From NCBI GenBank assembly GCA_014055495.1, contig WIAG01000002.1, positions 62,001-126,000 of the forward strand: a stretch of 64,000 nucleotides of DNA, given 5' to 3'. This DNA comes from Nitrospira sp. CR1.2. Lineage in GTDB: Bacteria > Nitrospirota > Nitrospiria > Nitrospirales > Nitrospiraceae. Within the stretch, counting starts at the first letter, position 1. Every line of letters starts with the position of its first letter. The notes beneath the pieces are model-generated. The model worked only from the letters and a program-made list of their open reading frames with translations, did no database searches and was not told the DNA's origin. Position numbers and translations under genes: made by a program. Positions 29,242-38,716 of this stretch are shown here, one piece after another.

Positions 29242-29976
29242 CTATTTCATCGGAATAACAATGCTGATGGCGCCGGCGAGATCCCCTTCATGCCAACCCT
29301 CTTTTTTGGCCCCTGTCACATCGCGATCACCCTTGGGATTGCCGTGACAGCTGAGACACGTGGTCGCGGCATACTCCGGGTCCATCATGCGCAGCACCGG
29401 CCGTCCGTCGAGCATCGTCGTTCGGCTGTACGGCTGCCCCTTGGGATGGCGCGTGTCGGCAAAGAGTCTCAACACTTCGGCCTCAAAATCATCCGGGCGA
29501 TTTCCGGGATACCGATAGTCCGTACTGGTCAGCTTCACGCGAATTCCGGTTTTACGAAAAAACCGCTCGCCGGATTTTCTGGCGAAGACCGCGGGGATCA
29601 TGCCCTTAAACCCGACCCCCTGCTTGTTGATCACGGGCTGCGCCTCATCGATCACTTCCTTTTCCGATTCCACCATGGCAAGGAACAACGGCCCCTGCGG
29701 CACCGTTGCAGGCCGGCTCAAATCGATCTTCGTCGCTTTGCGAAAGCGTTCAATCACCTGATTGGCCACGAAGTCGCCGGTAAATCCCTTGTCGCCTTTG
29801 CTGGAGTCGTTGATAATCGCCTGGTGTTCTGAGAGGACGCCGCGTCCGACTTGCACCAATTTGATGAGCAGTTCGGCCGTTTCCACTTCGGTATTGGCCG
29901 ATACGGGCACGGCCATCCCGATACTTGTCGCCGTCAGTACCGCCACCAGGATTCTGCTGATGCAATGGTTCGCCAT
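29242..29976 (-). CDS. Secreted c-type haem protein, DUF3365/Tll0287-like
   Basis: Signal peptide MANHCISRILVAVLTATSIGMAVPVSA; CLSCHG haem motif; GFKGMIPAVFARKSGERF; ATG at 29976. Confidence 0.75.
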   Translation of the reverse strand: MANHCISRILVAVLTATSIGMAVPVSANTEVETAELLIKLVQVGRGVLSEHQAIINDSSKGDKGFTGDFVANQVIERFRKATKIDLSRPATVPQGPLFLAMVESEKEVIDEAQPVINKQGVGFKGMIPAVFARKSGERFFRKTGIRVKLTSTDYRYPGNRPDDFEAEVLRLFADTRHPKGQPYSRTTMLDGRPVLRMMDPEYAATTCLSCHGNPKGDRDVTGAKKEGWHEGDLAGAISIVIPMK

Positions 29977-30369
29977 GGCCCCTCCTTCTCCCTGCCTCCC
30001 GGTCGCCCGGAACACGCCATCGCCTAAGTCCGCTGATCTATTGTCAAAGATAGCGCAAAAATATCGATTGACAATTGTATGGACACGGGGAGCCCGCGTC
30101 AGTCCCCTGTGACCCCGGGCAGGCTTGTGCACAATTGGTGCCAAACAAAACACATACTTAGCGCGAAGGAGCCAGATCGAGGCCCGAGCATGAAGTCGGC
30201 GATTTTGCGGATGAATCGGTGCGGGAAACGACGCTCCCCCGAGTTGTGGCACAGAACCAACCCGGCACCCTCGCTGTTCAAGATTATGAAGGGAGCGCCA
30301 AAGTTTGGTCGCTTTGGAAGGGAAGCGTCAAAATGACCGTCTGGGCCACCTCTGTTCCACGGTCAGCGA

Positions 30370-31941
30370 TTACCGGCCCGTCTGTGAACGAAGGATGGTC
30401 CAGATTGGAGTGAGATCGAGGTGCTGCTCAACATGGTCGGCCCAGCGGTCCAGCACATGCCGTTGGGTGTCGTTCACTTGCTGAGAACGTGCGCGCTCCA
30501 CCGGCACGAGTCCTTTTCTACGACGCAGTCGATTCAACCAGGTACGCCGAAACTCCGGGCGATCGAACAGTCCGTGAAGATAGGTGCCCCAGACCAGCCC
30601 ATCCTCCCGCACAGCTCCGTCCAAGGAGCCACCGTCCGGCCCCCCGCCATGAAACTGATCGGTGGATTGCACCGCGTTCCGATGGAGATGAAAACAGGGA
30701 CGATGGGGACCGGAATCTGTGCGTCCCATGTGAATGACGTACCCGCGGACCGACACCGGGCCTTCGTCCTGAAGATGCAGCGCAGAGGCGTCGACCTGTC
30801 CAGTGATTTTCTCCGGCATCATGATGGTGTCGATCTGCAACAATTCCAATCCGGTGGCCTGCCCGCCGGTCTCTACGCCATCGGGATCGGCAATCCGACT
30901 GCCCAACATTTGGTAACCGCCGCAGATCCCGAGCAACTCCCGTCCGCGATGGACATGGTCCCGCACGACCGCGTCAAACCCCTTCGCGCGCAGGTAGGCC
31001 AGGTCTGCCAACGTGCTCTTCGACCCGGGGATGATCACTGCATCGGCTCCCGCCGCCTCTGCCGGCGTCGCGACGTACCGAAGGGCCACATCGGCTTCTT
31101 GGATCAACAGGTTGAAATCCGTGAAATTGCTCATGTGCGGCAGCAACAGGACCGCGATGTTCACGCGATCGTCCGCAAAGGCCGCCTGATGCCGCGCTTC
31201 GACACCCAGACTGTCCTCCTGATCCAGCGTGAGGTCACGAAGAAAGGGCAGCACGCCCAGTACCGGAATCCCCGTCCGCTCATGGAGAAACCGGACCCCG
31301 TCTGCAAAGAGTGCCCGGTCGCCGCGAAATTTGTTGATCACGAGCCCGCAGACCCTGGCGCGTTCCTCCGGCGTGATAAGGTCCAGCGTCCCGATCACTT
31401 GGGCAAACACGCCGCCGCGATCGATATCGCCCACCAAGACCACTCGGGCATCCGCTAATTCCACCGTCGCCCAGTTGACCAAGTCACGGTCACGCAGATT
31501 CACTTCGGCGGCGCTGCCGGCCCCCTCGATCACGATCACGTCAGAGTGCGCGGCGAGCCGTTCGTAGCTGCTCCGCACTGCCTGGAATAATGTCGAATTC
31601 CGGCCGCGCGAAAAGTACGCCTGCGCGTCCAACGTGGAATGGACCTTCCCCTGTACCACCACCTGCGCCCTGGCATCGGATTCCGGTTTCAGCAGAATCG
31701 GATTCATGTCCACATGAGGAGCAAGGCCGCACGCCTCAGCCTGCAACGCTTGCGCGCGCCCGATTTCTCCGCCTTCCGAAGTCACGAACGAGTTGAGCGA
31801 CATGTTCTGCGCCTTGAACGGGGCTACCCTGATTCCCGCCCGATGCAGCAATCGGCAGAGACCAGCCACCACCAGGCTCTTTCCGACATCGGAGCCGGTC
31901 CCGAGAACAGCTATCGCTCTGGCACGTGTAGCGTGAGCCAT
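30370..31941 (-). CDS. cobQ: Cobyric acid synthase
   Basis: VLGTGSDVGKSLVVAGLCRLLHRAGIRVAPFKAQNMSLNSFVT; GLELLQIDT..; GATase ELLGICGGYQMLG. Confidence 0.95.
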   Translation of the reverse strand: MAHATRARAIAVLGTGSDVGKSLVVAGLCRLLHRAGIRVAPFKAQNMSLNSFVTSEGGEIGRAQALQAEACGLAPHVDMNPILLKPESDARAQVVVQGKVHSTLDAQAYFSRGRNSTLFQAVRSSYERLAAHSDVIVIEGAGSAAEVNLRDRDLVNWATVELADARVVLVGDIDRGGVFAQVIGTLDLITPEERARVCGLVINKFRGDRALFADGVRFLHERTGIPVLGVLPFLRDLTLDQEDSLGVEARHQAAFADDRVNIAVLLLPHMSNFTDFNLLIQEADVALRYVATPAEAAGADAVIIPGSKSTLADLAYLRAKGFDAVVRDHVHRGRELLGICGGYQMLGSRIADPDGVETGGQATGLELLQIDTIMMPEKITGQVDASALHLQDEGPVSVRGYVIHMGRTDSGPHRPCFHLHRNAVQSTDQFHGGGPDGGSLDGAVREDGLVWGTYLHGLFDRPEFRRTWLNRLRRRKGLVPVERARSQQVNDTQRHVLDRWADHVEQHLDLTPIWTILRSQTGR

Positions 31942-31957
31942 CGCACTCCAGCCTGAT

Positions 31958-32689
31958 TTACCGGCGATGCGTCGCCGCCCATTGCGCGGCGCGTGCGAGC
32001 CCTTCGATCACACAGTCGCTCACCACAAGGCCGATCATAGAACCGAGGTCGGTATGCGTCCCCGCATACGCATGCCACGGACCACGTCCACGCAGGGCAC
32101 AGACGGCGACTACCGCATCCGTCCCCGTCCCTGTCGCACCGGGCGAACCGGACCAGCTGGAGACGGCATGATCGCGCAAGACGCCGGTCTTCGCCTCCGT
32201 GGCGACCTGTACCACACCGACCAGCGCCGGACCCGCCAGGCAGGCGTTCGTCACCACAATCAGATTAATTGTTCCGGCCTTGCCGTGCCACACAGGCCCT
32301 TCCCCATGACCAGGCGGTTCACCGGCCCGCACGGCATTGGTAATCCCGACGGTGGCAAAACATTCCACCCAGAGATCATCTCGTTCCTCTCGGCGGCTCA
32401 CCACCTGCGTCATGGGCACCGCCGTCATCAGGCCGACGCAATCCGGCTCAACAGCAAGTAAGCCGGCAAGCCGCCGCAGATAGCGAGAAGGATGCTCCCA
32501 CGTTCTCCCTTCGACATTCGGTGCGGGATTCGAGGGCACCTGATGATTGAGAATGTAGCGAGTGGTTCGCAGGCCTCCGCCCCGTGGTGCCGAGGACAAG
32601 ACACGCATGCGAGTGCCCAGATCAAGGATCAGCGTCTCGCGGGCTATACGCGATTTGGTGTAGAAGCGATTCGACCGATGTCCGCTCAT
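31958..32689 (-). CDS. cbiZ: Adenosylcobinamide amidohydrolase (CbiZ family)
   Basis: LSSAPRGGGLRTTRYILNHQVP..VGLMTAVPMTQ..FATVGITNAVRAGEP..GTINLIVVTNACLAGPALVG..TGTGTDAVVA. Confidence 0.85.
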   Translation of the reverse strand: MSGHRSNRFYTKSRIARETLILDLGTRMRVLSSAPRGGGLRTTRYILNHQVPSNPAPNVEGRTWEHPSRYLRRLAGLLAVEPDCVGLMTAVPMTQVVSRREERDDLWVECFATVGITNAVRAGEPPGHGEGPVWHGKAGTINLIVVTNACLAGPALVGVVQVATEAKTGVLRDHAVSSWSGSPGATGTGTDAVVAVCALRGRGPWHAYAGTHTDLGSMIGLVVSDCVIEGLARAAQWAATHRR

Positions 32690-32700
32690 TCTGCCACTCG

Positions 32701-33801
32701 TCACACACACGACAAGGCCTTCAGGAGCCGATCATTCTCGCGTCTTGTTCGCACCGCCACCCGCAACGAGCGATCGTTCAATCCCGGGACGTGCGTACAG
32801 TCGCGCAGCAACAGCCCCTGCCGTCGCAGCACCGACACCGCTCGGGTGGCCTGCTGTCCGACCGGCAGTTCCAACAGAATGAAATTCGCCTTGGTTGGAA
32901 ACGCCCGGACGCCGGACAGCCGTTCAAGCCCACGCTGTAACCTGATCCGTTCTCGATCCATGAACTGCAGGCTGCGCCGGCGATGTCGATCGTCCTGCAA
33001 AGCCGCCACGGCCACTTGCTGCGCCAGCATGTTGACAGACCAGGGAGGTTGCTGCTCGCTGAGTTGTTGCACCACGACGGGCGATGCAACCGCATACCCC
33101 ACACGGAGGCCTGGCAGCGCATAAAACTTGGTGAAGCTGCGCAGCACAATGGTCCTGGGCGGAAGGGTCTTCCCAAGAATCGACACCGACTCACAATAGT
33201 CAGCAAACGTTTCGTCGACCACACACCAGAGTCCGAGACGCGCTGCCTCACGAGCAAGCGTCCGCACGGCCCCTGCCTCCCAGGCGACGCCGGTCGGGCT
33301 ATTGGGATTGCAGAGCAGCACGGCATCGAGGGGACGCGATCGCGTCCCCGCTCGTCCGGCCTGTCGCATGGCCTCCAAAACCAGTTCCAGCCTGGGCCGG
33401 TAGGAATCCGTCTGCCCGGCCAGCACGGTGCTGACCCGTCCTCCGGATCGTGCCATCGCCGACGTGTATTCCGAGAAGGTCGGACCAACCACCAACAGAT
33501 GCCCAATTCGCAAGGCTGCGGGCAGAAGATGGATCAACTCCGTCGAACCGTTTCCAATGATAAAGGCCTGCGGTGAACGCCGCCAGTAGGCGGCGAGTGC
33601 CTGCCGAAGATCCCAGCACAGCGGATCGGGATAATGGCACAGCACGGTCCTCGCACGACTGAGCATCCGGAGGACGGCCGGTGATGGACCTAGCGGATTA
33701 ATGCTCGCGCTAAAATCGAGCAATCGATCGGGCGCGCGTCCCAGTTCACGAGCTGCGCCGTACACATCCCCGCCATGGACCGCCCGCCTCATGACACCCA
33801 C
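32701..33801 (-). CDS. cobC: Threonine-phosphate decarboxylase/aminotransferase-like cobalamin protein
   Basis: VHGGDVYGAARELGRAPDRLLDFSASINPLGPSP; NPNSPTGV; VLRSFTKFYALPGLRVGYAVA. Confidence 0.88.
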   Translation of the reverse strand: MGVMRRAVHGGDVYGAARELGRAPDRLLDFSASINPLGPSPAVLRMLSRARTVLCHYPDPLCWDLRQALAAYWRRSPQAFIIGNGSTELIHLLPAALRIGHLLVVGPTFSEYTSAMARSGGRVSTVLAGQTDSYRPRLELVLEAMRQAGRAGTRSRPLDAVLLCNPNSPTGVAWEAGAVRTLAREAARLGLWCVVDETFADYCESVSILGKTLPPRTIVLRSFTKFYALPGLRVGYAVASPVVVQQLSEQQPPWSVNMLAQQVAVAALQDDRHRRRSLQFMDRERIRLQRGLERLSGVRAFPTKANFILLELPVGQQATRAVSVLRRQGLLLRDCTHVPGLNDRSLRVAVRTRRENDRLLKALSCV

Positions 33802-34745
33802 AAGGACAACACGGCAAAGAACAGACCGAGCGCATAGGTGACCAGCATGATGCGGGTTGCCTGATCGATATGTTCGGGAGCCACCTCCGCCGACCCATCA
33901 CCAATCCGTTCGGCATCGTGGGGGACGCCGTCGTAATAGTTCCGCCCTCCGAGTTGCACCCCCAACGCCCCGGCCATCGCGGCTTCCGGCTGACCGCTGT
34001 TGGGACTGGCATGCTTGTCCCCGTCCCGATGCAGGATGTACCAACTCTCATGGATGCGATGCCACTGCCCGGTGGACAAGCCGGCAGCCAGCGCGATGAA
34101 GCCGCCCGTCAGTCGAGCAGGCACCCAGTTCAGCACATCATCCAACCGGGCGGAGGCCCAGCCGAAATGTTCATGCCGTTCATCGCGATGTCCGATCATG
34201 GAGTCGAGCGTACTGACAGCCTTATAGGCCAGCGCCAGCGGCGCGCCGCCGAGCGACAGATAGACCAGCGGGGCAATGATCCCGTCCGAGGCGCTTTCGG
34301 CAATGGTCTCGACGGTCGCGCGCGCAATCTCCGGCTCCGTCAACGCGGCGCTGTCCCGCCCCACGATCATGGCAACCGCCTTTCGCGCTCCGGCCAGATC
34401 GCCGGCCGCCAGGGCCCCGGCTACCCTCTGAACATGGTCGTAGAGATCGCGCCCGGCTAATGTCGTCGAGGCCAGGCCGACGCCGATCGCCTGTCCCAGG
34501 ATCGGGTGGCTCGCAAGAGCCTGAGTCATCACCCATGTGGCAGCCCCATAGACCGCCGCAGGAAGACCGAGCGCCAGACAGACGCCGGCGATCTGGAGGG
34601 CCTGCTCGCTCCGGCAGATGGTGCGGATACGATGATCGATCCAACCGATGACCACACCCATCCCCCGCACCGGATGGGGCAACCAGCGGGGATCTCCCAC
34701 CGCAACATCGAGCACCGCTGCGAGCGATAATTCGATGCCGGTCAT
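33789..34745 (-). CDS. cbiB: Adenosylcobinamide-phosphate synthase
   Basis: AVLDVAVGDPRWLPHPVRGMG; ESASDGIIAPLVYLSLGGAPLALAYKAVSTLDSMIGHRDERHEHFGWASARLDDVLN. Confidence 0.95.
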   Translation of the reverse strand: MTGIELSLAAVLDVAVGDPRWLPHPVRGMGVVIGWIDHRIRTICRSEQALQIAGVCLALGLPAAVYGAATWVMTQALASHPILGQAIGVGLASTTLAGRDLYDHVQRVAGALAAGDLAGARKAVAMIVGRDSAALTEPEIARATVETIAESASDGIIAPLVYLSLGGAPLALAYKAVSTLDSMIGHRDERHEHFGWASARLDDVLNWVPARLTGGFIALAAGLSTGQWHRIHESWYILHRDGDKHASPNSGQPEAAMAGALGVQLGGRNYYDGVPHDAERIGDGSAEVAPEHIDQATRIMLVTYALGLFFAVLSLWVS

Positions 34746-35620
34746 CGAGTCATCACCAAGACCGGCACGAAGAGGAGAAACAGGATCTCGATCAGCTCAT
34801 TGGTGGCACCGAGGAGATCGCCGGTCACGCCGCCGAACCAGGCGCGGCATCCCTGCCGTACCAACAGGATCAGCGCCACTCCCAATCCCATCGTGACCAA
34901 TGACGACACTGCGCCCAAGGCTGCGCTGAGGGCCACGACCAACACCAGGCTGCAGAGCAGAACATGGTGCCATGACAGGTTCATGAGAAACGCCGATGCC
35001 AAGCCTCCATCGCGCCGCGCAGAGGGAGAGCCCCAGGCCACGCAGACCATGGCCCAACGCCCCACCGCCGGCATGCAGAGCAACGCAGGAAGACGCCAGG
35101 GTTGCGGAAGGGCGAGTAGGCCGGCATAACGCAGCAAGAGCGACAGAAACAGCCCGGTCGCGCCGAGTGCCCCGATACTCGGATCGCGCATGATACGCAG
35201 CCGGTCGTCCACCATCCGTCCCCCCGCCAATCCATCGACTGTGTCCGCGAGTCCGTCTTGATGGAGCCCGCGCGTGAGCAAGGCCAGCAGGACAATCAAC
35301 AACACGTTCACCACCTCAGGCGCCACCCACCAGCGCAAGCCTTGGTCGATCAGCGCCAGCACCCCGCCGATCATCAGCCCCACCGTGGAATACCAGGCCA
35401 TCGATGCCGCCAGTTCCTCCGCCGTCACATCATGGTGGCGACGGCTGATCGGAATGGCGGTGAGAAAATGCCAGGCCAAGATGAACGGGCGGACCAAATC
35501 ATGTCCAACTGGCGACGCGCGAGCACCGTCGCGACGCGGATGCTGCGCGCGGAGCCCGGATTCCACCGGAGACGAACCCACCGTATCTCCGGTGCCTTCG
35601 CTCGGCATATCACGCTTCAC
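34742..35620 (-). CDS. cobS: Adenosylcobinamide-GDP ribazoletransferase
   Basis: AWHFLTAIPISRRHH; LTRGLHQDGLADTVDGLAGG; MRDPSIGALGATGLFLSLLLRYAGL. Confidence 0.93.
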   Translation of the reverse strand: MKRDMPSEGTGDTVGSSPVESGLRAQHPRRDGARASPVGHDLVRPFILAWHFLTAIPISRRHHDVTAEELAASMAWYSTVGLMIGGVLALIDQGLRWWVAPEVVNVLLIVLLALLTRGLHQDGLADTVDGLAGGRMVDDRLRIMRDPSIGALGATGLFLSLLLRYAGLLALPQPWRLPALLCMPAVGRWAMVCVAWGSPSARRDGGLASAFLMNLSWHHVLLCSLVLVVALSAALGAVSSLVTMGLGVALILLVRQGCRAWFGGVTGDLLGATNELIEILFLLFVPVLVMTR

Positions 35621-35623
35621 CTG

Positions 35624-36682
35624 TCACGCCTCACGACCCGAGACACCGGCTTCGCCAAAGGTCGCCATCTCGGTGAGAATCTTGATCGACGCCTGCACCA
35701 GCCCCATACCGAGGCAAGCCCCAGTTCCTTCACCGAGCCGCAGGTCAAGGTCCAGGAGCGCTTTGAGGCCGAGGTGATCCAAGATGACCTGGTGTCCCCG
35801 TTCAACCGATCGATGCGAGGCGATCAGATAGTCGCAGCAGAGCGGCTGAATCCCCGCCGCGATCAAGGCCGCCGCGCCCGCAATAAACCCATCCAACACG
35901 ATCGGCACCCGCGCCGCCGCGGCCCCAAGAATTACACCGGCCAGCCCGGCAATTTCCAGCCCGCCCACCTTGGCGACGACGTCGAGCGCATCAGCCCGGT
36001 CTGGGCGATGCCGATCCAGCGCCTCCTGAATGACCTGAATTTTGTGGATATGACCGGCGTCGTCGATGCCGGTGCCGCGTCCCGTGACGTCGGCCACAGC
36101 CCGACCGGTCATCACGGCTGCGATCGCCGCGCTCGGAGTCGTATTGCCGATGCCCATCTCGCCGGTACCGATCAGCCCGATGCCTTCCCTCGCCGCCTCG
36201 GCCGCCAGATCGATCCCGATCCGGACCGCCTGCGTGGCTTCTGCTCGACTCATCGCCGGTTCTCGCCGCAGGTTCCTCGTCCCCCGCATGACCTTTTTCC
36301 GGATCAGGCCAGGAATGATTCCGAAGTCATAGGCCACCCCGATATCCACCACCCGAACCTCGACCCCCGTATGCCGCGCCAACACGTTCACCCCGGCGCC
36401 GCCCCGGAGAAAATTCAAGACCATCTGCGGTGTCACCTCACTGGGATAGGCACTCACGCCTTCCATCGCCACTCCGTGATCGGCGGCAAGCGTAAAGACG
36501 ACCCCGCGCGGCACATTCGGTTTCGCCTCGCCCGTGATCGCGGCGTACCGCACCACCGTTTCTTCCAGCCGCCCGAGACTCCCGAGGGGTTTGGTCAACC
36601 CGTCCAGCCGAGCCTGAACTCTCGCGGCAATCTGCGCATCAACCGGTTGAATCAGTCGCACCGTCTCATCGAACGTCATCAC
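35624..36682 (-). CDS. cobT: Nicotinate-nucleotide--dimethylbenzimidazole phosphoribosyltransferase
   Basis: LDGLTKPLGSLGRLEETVVRYAAITGEAKP; LAADHGVAMEGVSAYPSEVTPQMV; GTGEMGIGNTTPSAAI. Confidence 0.95.
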   Translation of the reverse strand: MMTFDETVRLIQPVDAQIAARVQARLDGLTKPLGSLGRLEETVVRYAAITGEAKPNVPRGVVFTLAADHGVAMEGVSAYPSEVTPQMVLNFLRGGAGVNVLARHTGVEVRVVDIGVAYDFGIIPGLIRKKVMRGTRNLRREPAMSRAEATQAVRIGIDLAAEAAREGIGLIGTGEMGIGNTTPSAAIAAVMTGRAVADVTGRGTGIDDAGHIHKIQVIQEALDRHRPDRADALDVVAKVGGLEIAGLAGVILGAAAARVPIVLDGFIAGAAALIAAGIQPLCCDYLIASHRSVERGHQVILDHLGLKALLDLDLRLGEGTGACLGMGLVQASIKILTEMATFGEAGVSGREA

Positions 36683-36695
36683 GTCATGCTCCTCG

Positions 36696-37253
36696 TCATT
36701 TCAGTCTGAGCGATTGGCCGGCAATGACAACATACACTTCGTCTGCCGCGGCGGCCAATTGCTGATTCACGCGGCCGGCAAGATCCCGGAAGGCGCGCGC
36801 AGCCCGGCTCATCGGCACCAATCCAAACCCCAGTTCGTTACTCACCAGCACGACCCTCGCGGGAGTCCGTCGAATAGCCTGGACCAGTTCATCCACGGTG
36901 TCGGTCAGATCTTTCCCGACAATGCGGAGGCCACAGACATTGCTCACCCACAGGGTCAGGCAATCGACCACGATCGTGCGGTACTGCGAGCCCTCCGACC
37001 GAAACCAGTCCGTTAACGATCGAGGCACCTCCGCCGTCGACCAATCGGCCCCACGTGTCGCCCGGTGCCGCTCGATGCGCGCCTTCATTTCGCCATCCAG
37101 CGCTTGCCCGGTCGCCACGAACGCCTTCGGTCCCTTACGGCCGGCCTTGTCCAATGCCGCCTGGCTTTTTCCCGATGCCGCTCCGCCCAGCACCAGAATG
37201 AGACGGGACCGCGAACGCCGTCGCGGTCTCCTCGACTTACTTACCGGAGGCAT
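36696..37253 (-). CDS. cobU: Adenosylcobinamide kinase/adenosylcobinamide-phosphate guanylyltransferase
   Basis: LILVLGGAASGKSQAALDKA P-loop; VVDCLTLWVSNV; VLVSNELGFGLVPMSRAARAFRDLAGRVNQQLA. Confidence 0.93.
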   Translation of the reverse strand: MPPVSKSRRPRRRSRSRLILVLGGAASGKSQAALDKAGRKGPKAFVATGQALDGEMKARIERHRATRGADWSTAEVPRSLTDWFRSEGSQYRTIVVDCLTLWVSNVCGLRIVGKDLTDTVDELVQAIRRTPARVVLVSNELGFGLVPMSRAARAFRDLAGRVNQQLAAAADEVYVVIAGQSLRLK

Positions 37254-37833
37254 CGGTTTCACGCTGCCACAAAAACTCCGGTTCACCCTGGGTCTTCGCC
37301 ACCCAGCGCGCCATCACAAACAAGGCGTCACTCAATCGATTCAGATACTTGTTGAGTTCCGCGGCAACGTCTTCTTCCCGGCTCAGCCGGATGCAGATTC
37401 GTTCAGCGCGGCGACAAATTGTTCGCGCTTGGTGCAGCGTGGCCGAAACCTTTCCGCCGCCCGGCAGAATAAATTCCTTGAGCGGAGCCAGCTCCTCCTG
37501 ACAGCGATCGATCATCTGCTCGAGCCTGGTCACATCGCCCTCGGTCACTTTCGGCATGCTCTGAAAACTCTGGCCTGGAGCCGTAGCGAGCAAGCTTCCG
37601 ACGTCGAACAACTTGTTCTGAATCCAGCGCAGGTCTGCCTCGAGGTGCGCGGAGGCCGGAGACGCGCTTCCGCCTTCGGCGTTCATTGCCCGGACCAATC
37701 CTACTGAGGCATTCAACTCATCGACGGTGCCATAGGCTTCCACACGCAGACAGTCCTTCCACACCTGTTGTCCCCCGGCCAATCTCGTTTGGCCCGCATC
37801 GCCGGTTCTTGTATAGACCTTGGTGATTCGCAT
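37237..37833 (-). CDS. Cob(I)alamin adenosyltransferase, PduO type
   Basis: MRITKVYTRTGDAGQTRLAGG..VEAYGTVDELNASVG..FILPGGGKVSATLHQARTICRRAER. Confidence 0.92.
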   Translation of the reverse strand: MRITKVYTRTGDAGQTRLAGGQQVWKDCLRVEAYGTVDELNASVGLVRAMNAEGGSASPASAHLEADLRWIQNKLFDVGSLLATAPGQSFQSMPKVTEGDVTRLEQMIDRCQEELAPLKEFILPGGGKVSATLHQARTICRRAERICIRLSREEDVAAELNKYLNRLSDALFVMARWVAKTQGEPEFLWQRETDASGK

Positions 37834-37912
37834 TCGTGTTCCCCAATCCTTTCCTGTATTTCGTCCGCAGTCCTGTTCTGAACGTCGCAACGGCCTGCGG
37901 GATCCCCGGTCA

Positions 37913-38119
37913 TCAAGACATTCCCGGTGGACGCTCCGGACCCAACGTCCCGTCCGCCACCTGGTGCAGGCAGGCTGGGCAGAGACAGTCCTGGTAGCGG
38001 GCCGCAATCCAATCCATCTGGGCTTCGGTAATTCCGAGCTTCCCGCACCAGCATTGGTACCCCACGCACTCGAACGGCTGCCGGCAGTGCTCACAGGTTT
38101 TGGTCACCGGCCCTCTCAA
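37913..38119 (-). CDS. Small cysteine-rich CWC-type protein
   Basis: 68 aa with 8 Cys: CEHC..FEC..CWC..CLCPAC; TTG start overlaps the cobO stop by 4 nt. Confidence 0.65.
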   Translation of the reverse strand: MRGPVTKTCEHCRQPFECVGYQCWCGKLGITEAQMDWIAARYQDCLCPACLHQVADGTLGPERPPGMS

Positions 38120-38715
38120 AACTCCACCCCCGCCTGAGCCTTGATGCCGTTTCGAAAGGGATGTTTCACCTGCTTCATCTCGGTCACAAGATCTGCGACC
38201 TCGATCAATTCAACCGGCGCCCCTCTGCCGGTAATGACGAGGTGTTGCATCGCCGGTCGCTGCAGCAAGTGCGGCAGCACTTCCGGCATCGCCAGGTAGC
38301 CATGGTGCAACACAATATTGAACTCATCCAGGATGACCATCGCATAAGACGGATCGCGCATGAACTCACAGGCCGTGGCCCAGGCCTCCCGGGCGAATCT
38401 GGTATCACGCTCACGATCCTGTGTTTCCCAGGTGTACCCCTCGCCCATCCGAAGAAACGTCACGCGCTCGCCGAATGACCTGAGCATCCGCTCCTCGGCC
38501 GTGTCGATGGCGCCTTTGATGAATTGCACGACCGCTACCTTCATCCCATGCCCCAGTACGCGCAGGGCCATGCCGAACGCAGCGGTGGTCTTCCCCTTCC
38601 CCGCCCCGGTATGGACGATCAGCAAGCCCTTCTCCTCCTGAGCCGCCTCAATACGACGGTCCACCGAAACCTTCAGGCGCTGCATTCTGGCTGCATGGTC
38701 GTTATGTTCCGTCAT
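38116..38715 (-). CDS. cobO: Cob(I)yrinic acid a,c-diamide adenosyltransferase (CobO/BtuR type)
   Basis: GLLIVHTGAGKGKTTAAFGMALRVLGHGMKVAVVQFIKG; VILDEFNIVLHHGYL; ITGRGAPVELIEVADLVTEM. Confidence 0.95.
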   Translation of the reverse strand: MTEHNDHAARMQRLKVSVDRRIEAAQEEKGLLIVHTGAGKGKTTAAFGMALRVLGHGMKVAVVQFIKGAIDTAEERMLRSFGERVTFLRMGEGYTWETQDRERDTRFAREAWATACEFMRDPSYAMVILDEFNIVLHHGYLAMPEVLPHLLQRPAMQHLVITGRGAPVELIEVADLVTEMKQVKHPFRNGIKAQAGVEF

Positions 38716-38716
38716 G

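Noticed and set aside
17010-30000. Flagellar chemotaxis operon
   Set aside because: No flagellar genes, CheR, CheB or CheZ seen; multi-Hpt hybrid CheA fits an alternative-output chemosensory class better.
35258-36709. 483-aa plus-strand ORF
   Set aside because: Antisense to cobS/cobT, both confidently identified.
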